From Agrocybe praecox (Eukaryota > Basidiomycota > Agaricomycetes > Agaricales > Agrocybaceae): a stretch of DNA of 64,000 nucleotides. Below the pieces are notes generated by a model. The model saw only the letters and a program-made list of their open reading frames with translations. It did not search any database and was not told the origin of the DNA. Positions 22,167 to 32,925 of this stretch are shown one piece after another (the stretch's first letter is position 1; each line of letters begins with the position of its first letter). Location: positions 372,001 through 436,000 of the forward strand of contig OZ024840.1 in NCBI GenBank assembly GCA_964017145.1, given 5' to 3'. Made by a program: the position numbers and the translations under genes.

Positions 22167-22320
22167 CCCACCCACCGCTCCCTGGAAACAAATTTTGCAA
22201 ATTTACACCAACATCATGCTGCAAATTTCATTGAAGCAAAATTTCGACTGACCATCTCTGAGGTCTTTGCAAGAGGACAAGACAATATCAGCGACGGTTC
22301 AGGTGTTTTCCCACCCACCC

Positions 22321-22518
22321 GTCGCTTTTCGTCTCTTGGACCTTTCACAAAGAATTCTTAGGGGTGGCCGGAGAGCACTTCGTGCTTTCGCCCACTCGCT
22401 CGCTTTGCCTTTACATGCATCACTATATTTTATATTACATCTAAAATAATCTTCAGCTCGCCGCCTGAGTACAGCGGCCATTCATGTTTCATGCAAACGA
22501 AGAAGTGAATCTCAAAGA
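22321..22518 (+). repeat. Split direct repeat B2 (right end of the retrotransposon)
   Basis: Identical to B1. After its last base the host sequence resumes with CGATTTTGGTCGG, matching the paralogous empty site. Confidence 0.92.
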
Positions 22519-23481
22519 CGATTTTGGTCGGACTTACCCCGACTCGGCATGTGCTCGGCAGGGTGTTTTTGGCATTTGCGTTATGTGCGTGACGACTTTC
22601 GCAAACTGGATCATAATTATGTCACGCTGCTTGCATCCTACTGCCCACTTTTTGGAATGACCCAGTTTTTTGAACTACTTACCGTATACTTGCTTATAGT
22701 CGAAGGAAATAAATTTACGAATCCGTCCAGTGGGTGGTGTAAATATCGAAGCGAGAAGCCGAACAGAAGAGCGTTGCGTGCGAAATGACTCTGGGAAGAA
22801 AGGGTTTGGGGTCTAGGTTTCTCTGATTGTTTAATCTCGAAATATCCTCACGCGAATGCTTCTTAACCTCCGTAAGACCTCACTATCCCATGGAAGAGTT
22901 TGATAAGAACGTATGATCTCGGCAGCCACCACTTCGCAGCCGGGGAATAGGCACCCCAATCCACAGGAAGCTTAAGTTTCTCATGATTGCAGGAGTATAT
23001 GGGTGATCAATCGATCACCGAGCATCGATCAGTAGTCTACACTACTAACCGTATTCCTTAATTTGAAAAAGCAATATCGATAACTGCAGTGGACAGTTTT
23101 CAACGCAGACTACTCACTGGGAGGACATACTAGGTAGCAGCGGAATAAAACCAGACTACTAACCGCTTGACGAGCTGCCAAGGCACCGTTTCTCTATCAG
23201 GTGGTTGTAACTAATTTAGCTTGTGGAGGAATGAATCGATTGAGTATAAATTATGCTCTGAGCTGGATATAGTCCCTGAAATGAGGGTGCAAAAGGAACG
23301 TCTTCTGACGAGTTCCAACGCATGTTCTTCTACGCCGCTCAAGGCTCGATTCATTGGTCGAGTATCTGATATAAGCCTGTCTCGTGTATAAAAGCACAGT
23401 ACAAAAATCATCAGCAATCAGCGAAAGCCCAAATAACTACTCCACTATCCATCTAGCACTTTCCACTTCATTTTCATCATC

Positions 23482-24179
23482 ATGAGCGTTCGACCTGGGA
23501 TGTACTTCATCAAGCATGTTCTCAACAAAGACATGGATCTCTTCTCCCTTGCTTCCTCCCGTCGCGAAACTGGATCGCCCATCTTTGGAAGCGTTGAACA
23601 GTCCCCTGAGTTTATTCAGCAGGTAATTCACACACGTATCTCCAGGTCTTACATACATACGCGCTCGCCACTAATTTTTAAATACCTACCCAGTGGGAAG
23701 TCATACCAGTCAATGAGGAAGAGAATCTGTACGTCATTAGGGCCCCACCACTTTCGGGTGTGCAACAGGTGGGATTCTCAGTCAAGCATGTCGAGGATGG
23801 CGCCCCTGTCTTTCTCTCCCCCGATCCCAAGCCGTTGATGATCCAATTCGTGGAAAACGAAAGTCAGGGACCTGAACGCGCTTACAAGTAAGTCTATTGT
23901 GAGCAAATATGACCTGTAATCTTTGTTTATTCCCTTCGTGTCGCATTCTAGTGTCGTGTTCCCAGTCAAAACCGTCGGCGCGTCATTCTACATGGATCAG
24001 AGGCCTACGCGGGAGGCCGAGCCCCCGGTAAGTATTTTCATCCGTTCTTACTTTGCGCATTACCTATATTCACCGATCATATTTCCTCACGTTTTAAGGT
24101 CATCCTTAAAGCCATTCCCGTCATTCTGGACCCGCCTGCGGCTCCTTTCTGGATCTTCACGCCAGCCCCCATGGATTAG
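23482..24179 (+). CDS. Mycocypin-like protease inhibitor (paralogue 2)
   Basis: Exons 23482-23622, 23694-23887, 23952-24027 and 24099-24179 give 163 residues; exon lengths (141, 194, 76, 81) equal those of paralogue 1. Sequence runs MSVRPGMYFIKHVLN, SPIFGSVEQSPEFIQQ, WEVIPVNEEENLYVIRAP, VGFSVKHVEDGAPVFLS, FPVKTVGASFYMDQRPTRE and PFWIFTPAPMD. No signal peptide, so it is probably cytosolic like known mycocypins. Differences from paralogue 1 cluster in exons 1-2 and the last exon, where the inhibitory loops of a beta-trefoil would sit; whether the target changed cannot be told. The promoter (TATAAAAGCACAGTA about 90 bp upstream) is shared with paralogue 1. It arose by the tandem duplication described for 14917-16632. 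Confidence 0.7.
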
Positions 24180-24299
24180 TTCCACTGCATAATGTTCTAA
24201 CAGGTCCGAGCAGGGCGTACAACGACTACATACATAAATACGAATTGGAAATGTAAATGTAAACCTACACAGAAAATCATTGATGTTATGCGCTTACTC

Positions 24300-24433
24300 T
24301 AGACTCGCGACTAGTAGTTCCTTAATCGGTGGTTTGTATTTCTTTGTCCTTCCGCAAACGGCTTTTGTTTGTAGTTGTTGTGGCTTTGTTATGGCGACTA
24401 CCATCAGGCGAGACACAGTTGGTCACGAGCCTA
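24300..24433. mobile_element. 134-bp MITE (E3) of the E1/E2 family
   Basis: The left end is TAGACTCGCGACTAG and the reverse complement of the right end is TAGGCTCGTGACCAA, matching the termini of E1 and E2. The flanks CGCTTACTC and CGCTTATGT share six of nine bases, an eroded target duplication. The insertion is absent from the equivalent place in duplication unit 1 (about 16610-16620), so it arrived after the tandem duplication or was lost from unit 1. Confidence 0.7.
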
Positions 24434-24540
24434 CGCTTATGTACTCTTGCAGAAGTCGATTTGGGTCGGACTTGCCGCGACTCGGCATATGCTCGGCAGG
24501 GTGTTTTCGGCGTTTGCGTTACGCGCGTGACAATGTTGTC

Positions 24541-26655
24541 CTACTTTTCGTCCTAATTTCATCCTTACATTCCTACTTCCATCCATGCCCGTGGCTATAG
24601 CCGATTGAGTAATTGGAGTATATCAGAATTTACCTTGCGATTCAGTTGTCCAAAATTGCAATATACAAGACAAGTCTTCTGAAGAATGAATGACTCGCTA
24701 CTCGTGCTCACGCCCAATTTATGGAATGGGATGTTGCTTAGGAGCGCTGCCTGGAAAACCAAATGCAACATATTGCATGAATGTATGTGAATGTATAGGC
24801 TCGAAACCAGCCGTTATAGTGGTACATAATATTTTCTCCCTCATTTTTTCCCGGTTCTTTTCCGCACCCAAGGAGACTGGTATCGAGTCTAGTGAATGTA
24901 TGTGGATGGCTGATGGATCATGGACGAACGCAAGAGCGGAAGGACAAGATTTTTTCTTTCTTTTTCGCCTCTTATGTATGTCTTACTAATATCCCTCTCT
25001 TGCGCCACCATTACCACCATTACCCATTACCCAAAACGCAGCGTACGGAATATGCCATGGCATTACATAACTTCCTCTGTGCTTATAACCCTCCCATGCG
25101 CGATGCTCGGGCATATGAGGAAGTGGACGTTTGGAGTGTATAACAGAGAGCTTCATCTCCCTCCTTTTGATTCCTTCCTCTCCTTTCTCGTCTCATCTTT
25201 CCCTCCCTCCCCTTTCTTTAGCTTATGTATCGAACCTCTGAATCACAGCCCAACAGGTCCTACACTGTCCCATACTGTTTATTCTTATCAAGGCCCCGCT
25301 TCCGGCCCTAATAGCTGCTCACTCATCCCTTTGGACGTTCTCTTCAAGTTGTTCATCTCGATCGTATCTTCTCCCCTATAATCCTTTCACCCTCTCTGCG
25401 GCACATCCTTCATTGGCCTCCCCCTCATCCATGAAACATGCGCATGAAGCTTTAAAGTATGAAGTGTCCGCGTCAATGTTTCAATTCGGAGTCAACATGG
25501 CCTCGCCAGGTCATCAATCTGCCTTTTTCTTCTCTTCGCCTTTTATCACTTCCTTTCTTCGGCTTAGATATTGACATGTACACATCGATGAACGTCTCTC
25601 GGCGGTTCCACTCCCATCGTCGACGCCGTTCGTCCCTCAATACTTGCCCGTTTGTGTTCGATTGACATACATGTGCCCTTGGACTTTCATGTTTGTCTTT
25701 CGTACAGAATCCATCCTCTTCGTGCAAACGTGGCTCCCCTTTCTCTTTTGCGTCGTCACTGTGTTGGATCTTCCGTCATCTTCTGGGTGTGTGCACCCCC
25801 TCCTCTCTCCTCTCCCCTCTCCATGCTATGCGTAATATCCCCGGGAAATAGACCAGCAAACATTCCACGTGTAATTCGCCTCCATGTTCCCTCATGAATA
25901 CAAGGGAACGTGCTTGAACTACATATGATACTAGTTAGTTATGGGCCAAGCAGAGCTGGCAAAGACGAGACTCCGTACGACGGAGTCTCAAAGATATGAG
26001 CAGAGTTTATAGTACACGAAAGTCCTTTTCAATTTGTTTTAAATCGTCCCAAGAGCGCAAGTGCAAGCAAGTTGTAGTTTTATGACCTATGTTATAACCA
26101 AAGAGTGTAAAAGGGTGATGCGCGGAGAGGCTTACTCATCCGATCAGTTTGGGTTTGTTAAACACAATAAATTGGACTGCCCACTTGGGAAGCCGAGCAT
26201 TTGACAGATCACTTGACACTCGACTTGACAGGCTCCGCCTGAATCGGACTTGACAAGCAAATGTCCGCCGTGTTAGCTCGAGTCGAATTAAATTATTTAA
26301 GCTTTCATTGGACAACTTGCGAGATGAAATACACTCATGGGACATTGGATGGTTATCTTACTGATTTAGTTAGTTTAACTCGTACTATAGTCGATCGAAG
26401 CAGCGCAAGCTGGGCTTCTATTTCAAATAAGTTGTATTTCTGCTCGGAGCCCCAAGAATGAGGGTGAAGAATGAATGACACATCCGAGCTTCTAATCATA
26501 ATTTTGTCTGTCAGAAATTGTATTTGTTCTCAAATTTCCCCAAAAATAGTTCAATTCAAGGTGATCCTATTTATTTGTGGACCAGTAAAAGACAGCAACA
26601 ACTGTATGATGCTTCATCACAATTACCAACTTATATCCTTCATCCTCGAGTTTCA
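24541..26655. other. Intergenic, partly pyrimidine-rich
   Basis: The plus strand is C/T-rich from about 25140 to 25850 and shares blocks with 13480-14100. A perfect hairpin, GAGACTCCGT/ACGGAGTCTC with a 3-base loop, lies at 25967-25989; with no gene ending near it, a terminator role is unlikely. No gene is supported. Confidence 0.45.
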
Positions 26656-27330
26656 ATGTCACTGGCGCCTGGGTTGTACACTATCCAAAATGCTCCCGAC
26701 AGAGATGTAGATCCCTTCTTCTTTGCTTCTACCCATCGCCATGGGGGTTCTATCATCTTTACAAATGCTGAGAGATCCCCAGAGACGATCCAAGAGGTAT
26801 TTGGCCCTCCCATTCACCCTTTTAACTTTAACATGTTTATATTGTACGCTAACATTTTCTAAACGGTGGATGGTTTTTCCCGTTGCTGGAAGTGATGACC
26901 TATACACCATAGAGGCCCCAGAAGCTCCGGGTGTACCACCTCGGGGATTTTCTGTCCACGAGATTGCTTCTGGAGCCAATGTTAGGTTATCCACCTCTCC
27001 CGGGCAGTTGAGGATCCAACTCGCACAAGACGGCGCTGTAGGAGATGCGCCAGCATACAGGTCCGCTTATACCATTTCTCAACGGTGGCGGATATTACTT
27101 TCTTCTTACATTCTATTTTTAGCATTATGGTCCCGGTTGATTCTGTTGGCGCATCGTACTACATGGAACAGAGACCCACTAAGGAAGTCAATCCCCCGGT
27201 ATGATCTAACCTCTCCCTGCTAGTCGTGTTCAATCAATTTTTTCGTTTATAGGTCATACTTCTCGTCATTCACGTCAGTTCAAACGCTCGTCCCGCTCCG
27301 ACCTGGATATTCACGCCAGTCTTGGGCTAG
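26656..27330 (+). pseudogene. Mycocypin-like protease inhibitor (paralogue 3), splice site lost
   Basis: Coding blocks 26656-26796, 26867-27060, 27123-27198 and 27253-27330 would give 162 residues with the paralogue exon lengths (141, 194, 76, 78): MSLAPGLYTIQNAP, WMVFPVAGSDDLYTIEAP, RGFSVHEIASGANV, LRIQLAQDG, VPVDSVGASYYMEQRP and TWIFTPVLG. However, intron 1 ends CTAAACGG before TGG instead of CCCAG, so the AG acceptor is missing, and intron 2 has a weak GTCCGC donor. Reading through intron 1 meets TAA. The coding text is otherwise intact, so the gene is either newly dead or uses an unusual splice. The N-terminus PGLYTI is the closest of the four to the classic family signature. Confidence 0.65.
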
Positions 27331-28183
27331 TAGTGTGAGTTTAGTAATCAGGAAGTGGTCTAATATACTTTAATGTCTTAAATGATTATGACATCAATCT
27401 TGGAATATACTATAGAAAATGAAACAAAATAGGCGATCCCAATCTATCAGGCTGATCTTATCAATGAGTGCGTCGTGTTTTGTTGAAGATTATGGTCACA
27501 CATTTCAGCCTTACTGAGATGTCATGTCGCATCGTATCGTACGGTATGCATTTACGAGTCTTATAATGCGGGATCAGACCCATTCACTGTGACTGATCAC
27601 TCTTGCAGGTTCAAACTATAGAGTAAGACTTAGGTTACCGCTTACGTGACATTCATCAGTATTCAATTTCTAAGATCACCGAACCACAAATACGTGATTG
27701 ATCTCGTGCAAATAGACCTCTCCTCTAACCGCGTTGTGTGTACTGTTTGACTTCGACCCTTGCTAAACAGTTGACGAATATGCTTTATGATCTAGGCATA
27801 CGTACAACAATATCCGTCCTCTCATTCAGTCTTTACGCCGATCAGAGATAAAAATACTCTCCCACGTACGGGTATATATGGAGACGGTCATAGCACATGA
27901 CGAATGAGAACTATTGTTGTGGGTTCTAGCCAAGAATTTATCTCGGAAAATATCACCTCTGAATCCCTGTCAGTGACACGATAGGAAGAACATATTTGCA
28001 GGCTTTAGATGCGACAATCTGCTGAAATTCTAGACCCATCGTGTGTGTCTAGCTGAATTTCTACATATTCTTCCGACTCTAGAAGCTGATAGGGGTCGTC
28101 GCCCCAGTCCACGTGCGCTCATCTTGAGCCTACAAGAATACATCGAGAGAGGATGATAAAGTCAATTGCACATGATAGACAAA
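27331..28183. other. Intergenic between convergent inhibitor genes
   Basis: The 850 bp hold only short frames and no recognisable repeat. They form the 3' flanks of paralogues 3 (plus strand) and 4 (minus strand). Confidence 0.45.
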
Positions 28184-28884
28184 TTAGTTATCCTTATTGA
28201 GCGGACCATCAAAAATCCAACCGGGAAGATGCTCCCCGAGCTCGAAGCTTTTAACGACGAGCTGGGATAAACAATCATTATTAGTCTATATAAATGATGC
28301 CGAAGAATGGCAAACTCACTTCTGGAATTTTACTGTCGTCGATGGTATCGAAGTCTACCGCCAGTATCGTGTTTGCCAGAGCACCTTCTCCAATAGGCTC
28401 GATGCTATAGAGAATAAGCTTAGATAAACAGCTGAACAAGGAAAAGGCAGGCGTTTTAAATTTGTGAAATGGAAAACAAACCTATAGATAGGCCTCTCCG
28501 GTATTTTAACCCGAATATGGCACACTACAGGCTGCACCTTGACTTTGATATGAACGCCAGGACAAATTTCGTCGACACCAAACGCCAGACGTTGTTCATC
28601 TTGAGATACACCCTTTATGATGATGTATCTGTCATCCGATCCGTCTTCAGTAGGCCTAACCTCCCACTAGTGTTAAAAGTTCAATGAGAATGAAGACATC
28701 CTAAGTCTATTTCAAACAGCTGAATATGTACGCTCATACGAACCTCTTGAAATGCATCAGAGTCTGCATTTGTGATGAGGGGGTGGCCAAATAGAGGGTT
28801 ATCTACGGCCATGCCAGTGGCGAATACATCGTCTGTGTCGAGGATTCCCTTACGAATGAAGTACGTTCCCGGTTTGATGGTCAT
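28184..28884 (-). CDS. Mycocypin-like protease inhibitor (paralogue 4)
   Basis: Exons on the minus strand are 28884-28744, 28666-28482, 28404-28320 and 28261-28184, giving 162 residues. Sequence: MTIKPGTYFIRKGILDTDDV, then FATGMAVDNPLFGHPLITNA, WEVRPTEDGSDDRYIIIKGV, LAFGVDEICPGVHIKV, CHIRVKIPERPIYS, IEPIGEGALANTILAVD and LPGWIFDGPLNKDN. Exon 1 has the same 141-nt length and intron phase as in the other three, and the W-x-V start of exon 2 and the final WIF are kept, but the rest has diverged strongly. The PGTYFIR start is equally characteristic of cospin-type serine-protease inhibitors, so the target class is less sure than the fold. It is inverted relative to its relatives and is probably the oldest branch of the cluster. 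Confidence 0.65.
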
Positions 28885-29170
28885 TTTATGACAGAGTGGG
28901 AAAGAAAGAAAAGGCGTCAGTGAAAGGAATATGGGATCGAACATTCACATAACACCCAACCCACCTTTTTATCTATCTAGTACCCTGTCGAAGCCGGCAA
29001 TTAAGGAAGGAAAATACCAAGACTGAGATACGTACCTAAAATCATCATATGACGTACCTGCAGAACATCTTATTTGCAACATGGCCTCTATTAACGGCAC
29101 GGCAATGTGAAGTATGAGTAAGAAGCGGCAAATAGATTAAGACTCCAGACAGAGGCAATTGCGCAATAAT

Positions 29171-29182
29171 GAAAAAAATATT
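29171..29182 (-). terminator. Pol III terminator of the tRNA-Met gene
   Basis: A run of seven A on the plus strand (T on the transcribed strand) begins a few bases beyond the tRNA 3' end, as needed for RNA polymerase III termination. Confidence 0.6.
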
Positions 29183-29185
29183 AGT

Positions 29186-29295
29186 AGCCCAACGCGAGGG
29201 TCGAACTCGCAGCCTTCAGATTCCTGATAGGAATGATTAATGGAAACCGCCTGGTCATATGAGTCTGACGCTCTATCCGATCGAGCTAGGCGGGC
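29186..29295 (-). tRNA. tRNA-Met (CAU, elongator type) with intron
   Basis: Read on the minus strand: acceptor arm starts GCCCGCC and ends GTTGGGC plus discriminator T. The D arm is GCTCGATCGGATAGAGC and the anticodon stem TCAGA/TCTGA encloses CTCATAA with anticodon CAT. The T arm is CTGCGAGTTCGACCCTCGC-like with a GTTCGA loop. An intron of about 37 nt is inserted one base after the anticodon, the canonical position. One acceptor-stem pair looks mismatched (C6-T67). Box A and box B sequences are present in the D and T arms. Confidence 0.9.
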
Positions 29296-29502
29296 CGTGA
29301 TAAGGTGGCTATGCTCGGCCTCGGCGTTCTTGATTTGTCATGTTTATTTCCATGTATTAGTACGCCGACAAGCCCGGATCCAACACGGGGACATCAATAT
29401 AATTATCCAATGGCACCGTGGAAATAGTCCTCCGCTGGCAAAAATGGAACGCTTACTTCGCGCCCACCACAACCTGCGCGTCCTGGCCGAACGTCTTCCT
29501 CG

Positions 29503-30828
29503 ATGTTCCAGCATTCCATCAATCGCTCTGGTTCTCCTCAATACAAACCACTGTCAACCGATCTTGAAGGTGCTCCCCTTTCGCTTCACCACAAGAAGAG
29601 ACGGATTTCAGCAATAGCACGGAGACTCTGGCCTTTAGGCATCCTTCTCGTGTTATATCTCCTTGGATCGTTCATTTTTCGCAAAACCAAGGATGGTTCA
29701 ATTCTCTCGGTATGGGGTCCGGAAGACCTCAACTTCGACTCTGAACGACCTGCGTATCTAGACGCTCCCCTCGAAAGTCCGGTAGTCATTCGGTTAGCTA
29801 TCATATGTCGCGTCGACGAGTTCGAAATGAGACAGACATACAGGGAGGCGATGTTGGAAGGAGTATCGAAGAAGCACGTTCATTTGACATACAAATTCTT
29901 CGTTGGAAGTCCAGTACCAGCCAATCCAGCGCTCATTGCTGCCATTGCGAAGGAGAACGAACTGCACGACGATGTCATGGTTCTGGAGAATATTAGGGAC
30001 GTTCCAGAGAGAATATCGGAGAAGAGGTTTGCTGCGCTAAAATGGGTATGGTCATGGTCCTGCCTTACGTCGTCTTTGGCTCATTATCAATTCTTGTGAA
30101 CACAGACCGCCTCGGTTCCTCATTATCAATACGATTGGTCTCTGACCATTGACTCTGATACATTCTGTCGTTTCCCTGTTCTGGCACAACGACTACGATA
30201 CATATACCCAGCTGTAAAACCTCGAGAAGAGTCAGCTATGGTGGGGAGAATGGGCGAACATCTGGTGTATTTCGAAAATACGGTATCTGACGACGAGGAA
30301 GACGACAAAGCGGAAGACCGTCTCTTCAAAGCCCGATGGTATCCTTACCCCCTTGGGATTGGATACATGTTAAGGTTCGAGTTCCCCGCCTGATTGTCTT
30401 GCTTTATCACCTTCTAAATATAATCGACTCCTTTCACTTCTGCATACAGCTCTAACCTAACGGCTACGCTGATGAGCGCAAAACCTGCCGTCCCACATCA
30501 CATTAACTATCCCTCTGACGACGTTATGATCGGTGCATGGGTCGCCGCACTTAAGGACTTTCATGACCCCTCAATCAAATATTTCACCACCCCCGAGAAT
30601 GATCCCCCCGTCCGACCAGTTTACCCCAAGCCTTACCTCCCTTACTCAGTCGAGACAACAATCATCGACGACAAAATTGGATGGCACGACTTCAAAAATC
30701 GAGGGGGATTCGAGACGACAACTCGATGGGACACGGCCTGCGTCCATAGAATGAGGGCACACCAGATGAAGGCGTTTAGGAAAATGAAGGAAGTGAAAGA
30801 CGAATGGGAAAGTCCACCGAGATATTGA
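29503..30828 (+). CDS. GT31-like galactosyltransferase family, type II membrane protein
   Basis: Exons 29503-30045, 30106-30374 and 30450-30828 encode about 396 residues. A basic cytoplasmic tail (HHKKRRISAIARRLW) precedes one membrane segment, LGILLVLYLLGSFIF at about residues 44-58, giving Golgi type II topology. The lumenal domain has LAIICRVDEFEMRQTYREAM, HLTYKFFVGSP, HDDVMVLENIRDVPERISEK, then RFAALKW, and the metal-binding DSD in WSLTIDSDTFCRFPVLAQRL. These are the conserved blocks of Galactosyl_T (family 31) transferases, which add beta-1,3-linked sugars from UDP donors. A late NYPSDDVMIGAWVAAL motif with the catalytic-region acidic pair fits too. Sugar and acceptor are unknown. Its start lies about 200 bp from the tRNA gene on the other strand. 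Confidence 0.8.
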
Positions 30829-32925
30829 TCGGTCAGACCGTTGGAGTTCAGGATTGTTATCAATATGTATCCAGAGGCGCTTCCTGGGGTGGGAGCGCCT
30901 CATTTGTAATTTACTAGTAGCCGGGTTAAGCTTATAATTGCTCATAATAATAGTATTGGTATATGTATTGCATCGCTCGAGGGAGTGCTGACTGATTGGA
31001 TCTTATACTTTGCCCTTGAATCTGCAAGTCACCAATACCATTGAAGCCGAATATTTTTTACCCGAATTGCTCTGCCCAGTATTTGCTCCGGGCGCTCGCG
31101 ACCCTCTCGCGTTCTCCACAAGACAAGTGGTAATCTTGAACCCAAACCACGCACCCAAATCGTCGGTGCATTCCTTGGATTCTCCACATTCCGTTGCGGA
31201 TCGGAAACAACGGTACTGATCCATATAATACTTCCAAGTCTCTTTTTTTTTCCCCTTGAGGATGAAAGTTGAAATGTTGATCAGGGAAGTAACAAAGTAC
31301 GGATTTCAAGGATATCGCAATTTGGGGCGCATGACTTCCAAGAAAGTACTGTATGGCAGCGGGCGATGGAGCGGTTAATAAACTTTGTCAACGTTTACTA
31401 TCAACTTTGAGAGAGAAATTGACATCGGACTAAAAGCATAGGGTTGCAAGTATAAGGGTCGTTTTTATTTAGTAATGCACCCGTTACGGGTCGTCCCTTG
31501 TTGAGAAAATAGATATCGTTGCAGTATGAAGATTGAGGCCTAAGGCCTAGAGAGGCCCGAACGTTGATGACATTCACGTTCCGTTACCGAAGAAATACGC
31601 AGAAGGGTAACTTGAATTCACTTGAACAGACAGTGCCGGACAACAGAAAATTAACCACTGTCCATCGGGACTGTCTGCATGTAATCAGTTTTCCTTGCTG
31701 CGTAAGTTTTGAGTACGGCGCGTGGTCCAACATCTAACCAGAGAAGGTCTGAGAGGAAATGCGTCAAGCGTGGACAGAGATTCGGCAGAGTTTCTAGACT
31801 GGCGTTACGGAGGGAATAAAAAGCCGAAAAAGCCATCATGAAAGGATTAGATCCAGTCGCATTCTCAACCATATCTATTTGACTTGATTGCCTAAATATT
31901 CATTAATGGGTCCGTCATTCAGACCTTTTAAAAAGTACGTTTCGCCTAGTGTGCTGATTTCCTAAGTAAGAGAAAAAATAAATTCTCGAAATGAACTGTA
32001 CTCACTGTAATCCGATTTACAAAAAGACAGGTTAGGGCTGAAATACCTGTCCAATTACTACCAGAAGGTCTGGTGTGGGCGCGTTCATGAACGTGTCGAG
32101 CAAAGAAATGATGTTGTTTACGCACAAGTCCTGAAGATCTAACTCCCAAGAACTGACGACTGAGGGGGTATGATCATTGTCCAGTTTTGTCAACAACTGG
32201 TGAATGAAGGGTTTAACAGGATCTCAGAGTCTCAAACCGCTGGAAAAATCGTGGACCGATGATGGAGGGAAGGAAGCAGGGATTGTTAAGTAATCGCATT
32301 AGTCAGCTAGAAAATTCAAGTAAATGATGCGGCAAATGCCTAGTCGGAATTCGAAATTATAATTTGACTCGCTGAAGGCGATTTCGATTCTTGTAAGTAA
32401 CTTGGAACAACAACCCTTCTGAATCGCAAATTATCGCATTGAAAAACATATTCAAAACGGCTCGGTAGTAATTACTATGGTAGGGGTATATGTAATCCTC
32501 CTGGCTGGTAAACTATCGGTTACTATCCTCAGTATGACCTTCCGTGGCGTTCGCTTTCTATGTCTTACGCGCCGATGGAGTGCGTCTATTCCGCAAAATT
32601 TGGTGGTAACTTGTAAGCCCAAATGTCTTCCTCTGTTCTCTTCAGCCGCGATGCCGTCTTGGCAAGAGTATGGGTAGCTTCAAATGCGGTATTGCGCCCC
32701 GGGGTACCCCACAATTAACACGTAAATCATGAATCCCTGACGACGTTACAGGAAGATTATACACATAGTACGTTATTCGACGCGGCCCGAACCTCGTTCA
32801 CTATTTCTAAGATTTTAGGAGATATTTTACTAAAGTTATATAAGCGACCGAATACTCGAAATTCTTTTTCAACATCGAAACGTAGAAGACAGACAGAAAC
32901 AGCCCTAACTCTCAATATCTCAACC
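30829..32925. other. Intergenic, no gene seen
   Basis: About 2.1 kb with only short frames on both strands. None has splice partners, a signal peptide or family resemblance. The last 150 bp are the likely promoter of the DPBB gene at 32926 (CTAAAGTTATATAAGCGACC about 90 bp upstream). Confidence 0.4.

Larger units (their letters stand above)
16633..22518 (+). mobile_element. Complete Ngaro/PAT-type tyrosine-recombinase retrotransposon
   Basis: A 5,886-bp element with split direct repeats: A1 (16633-16822), coding region, B1 (21779-21976) directly abutting A2 (21977-22166), a 154-bp spacer, then B2 (22321-22518). A1 and A2 (190 bp each) and B1 and B2 (198 bp each) are identical as read. Gag, RT-RNase H and a tyrosine recombinase are encoded in overlapping frames. 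There is no integrase, no LTR and no room for the methyltransferase domain of DIRS1-like elements, so Ngaro-like fits best. The empty site in the tandem paralogue shows insertion between 16632 and 22519 with no target duplication, as expected for recombinase integration. Identical repeats imply recent insertion. Confidence 0.92.
22519..24540. repeat. Tail of duplication unit 1 and unit 2 of the inhibitor duplication
   Basis: Positions 22519-22610 finish unit 1. From about 22687 (ATACTTGCTTATAGTCGAAG) unit 2 repeats the promoter region, gene and 3' flank of unit 1, ending with CGATTTGGGTCGGACTTGCC at 24457 and on to about 24535. Unit 2 carries an extra 134-bp insertion at 24300-24433. Confidence 0.8.

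Noticed and set aside
16633..22518. LTR retrotransposon or DIRS1-type element
   Set aside because: There is no integrase, no PBS/PPT-flanked LTR pair and no inverted terminal repeats or internal complementary region. Split direct repeats and a tyrosine recombinase point to Ngaro/PAT.
25967..25989. Perfect 10-bp hairpin as a transcription terminator
   Set aside because: No gene ends near it, there is no T run, and hairpin terminators are not the rule for fungal Pol II genes.
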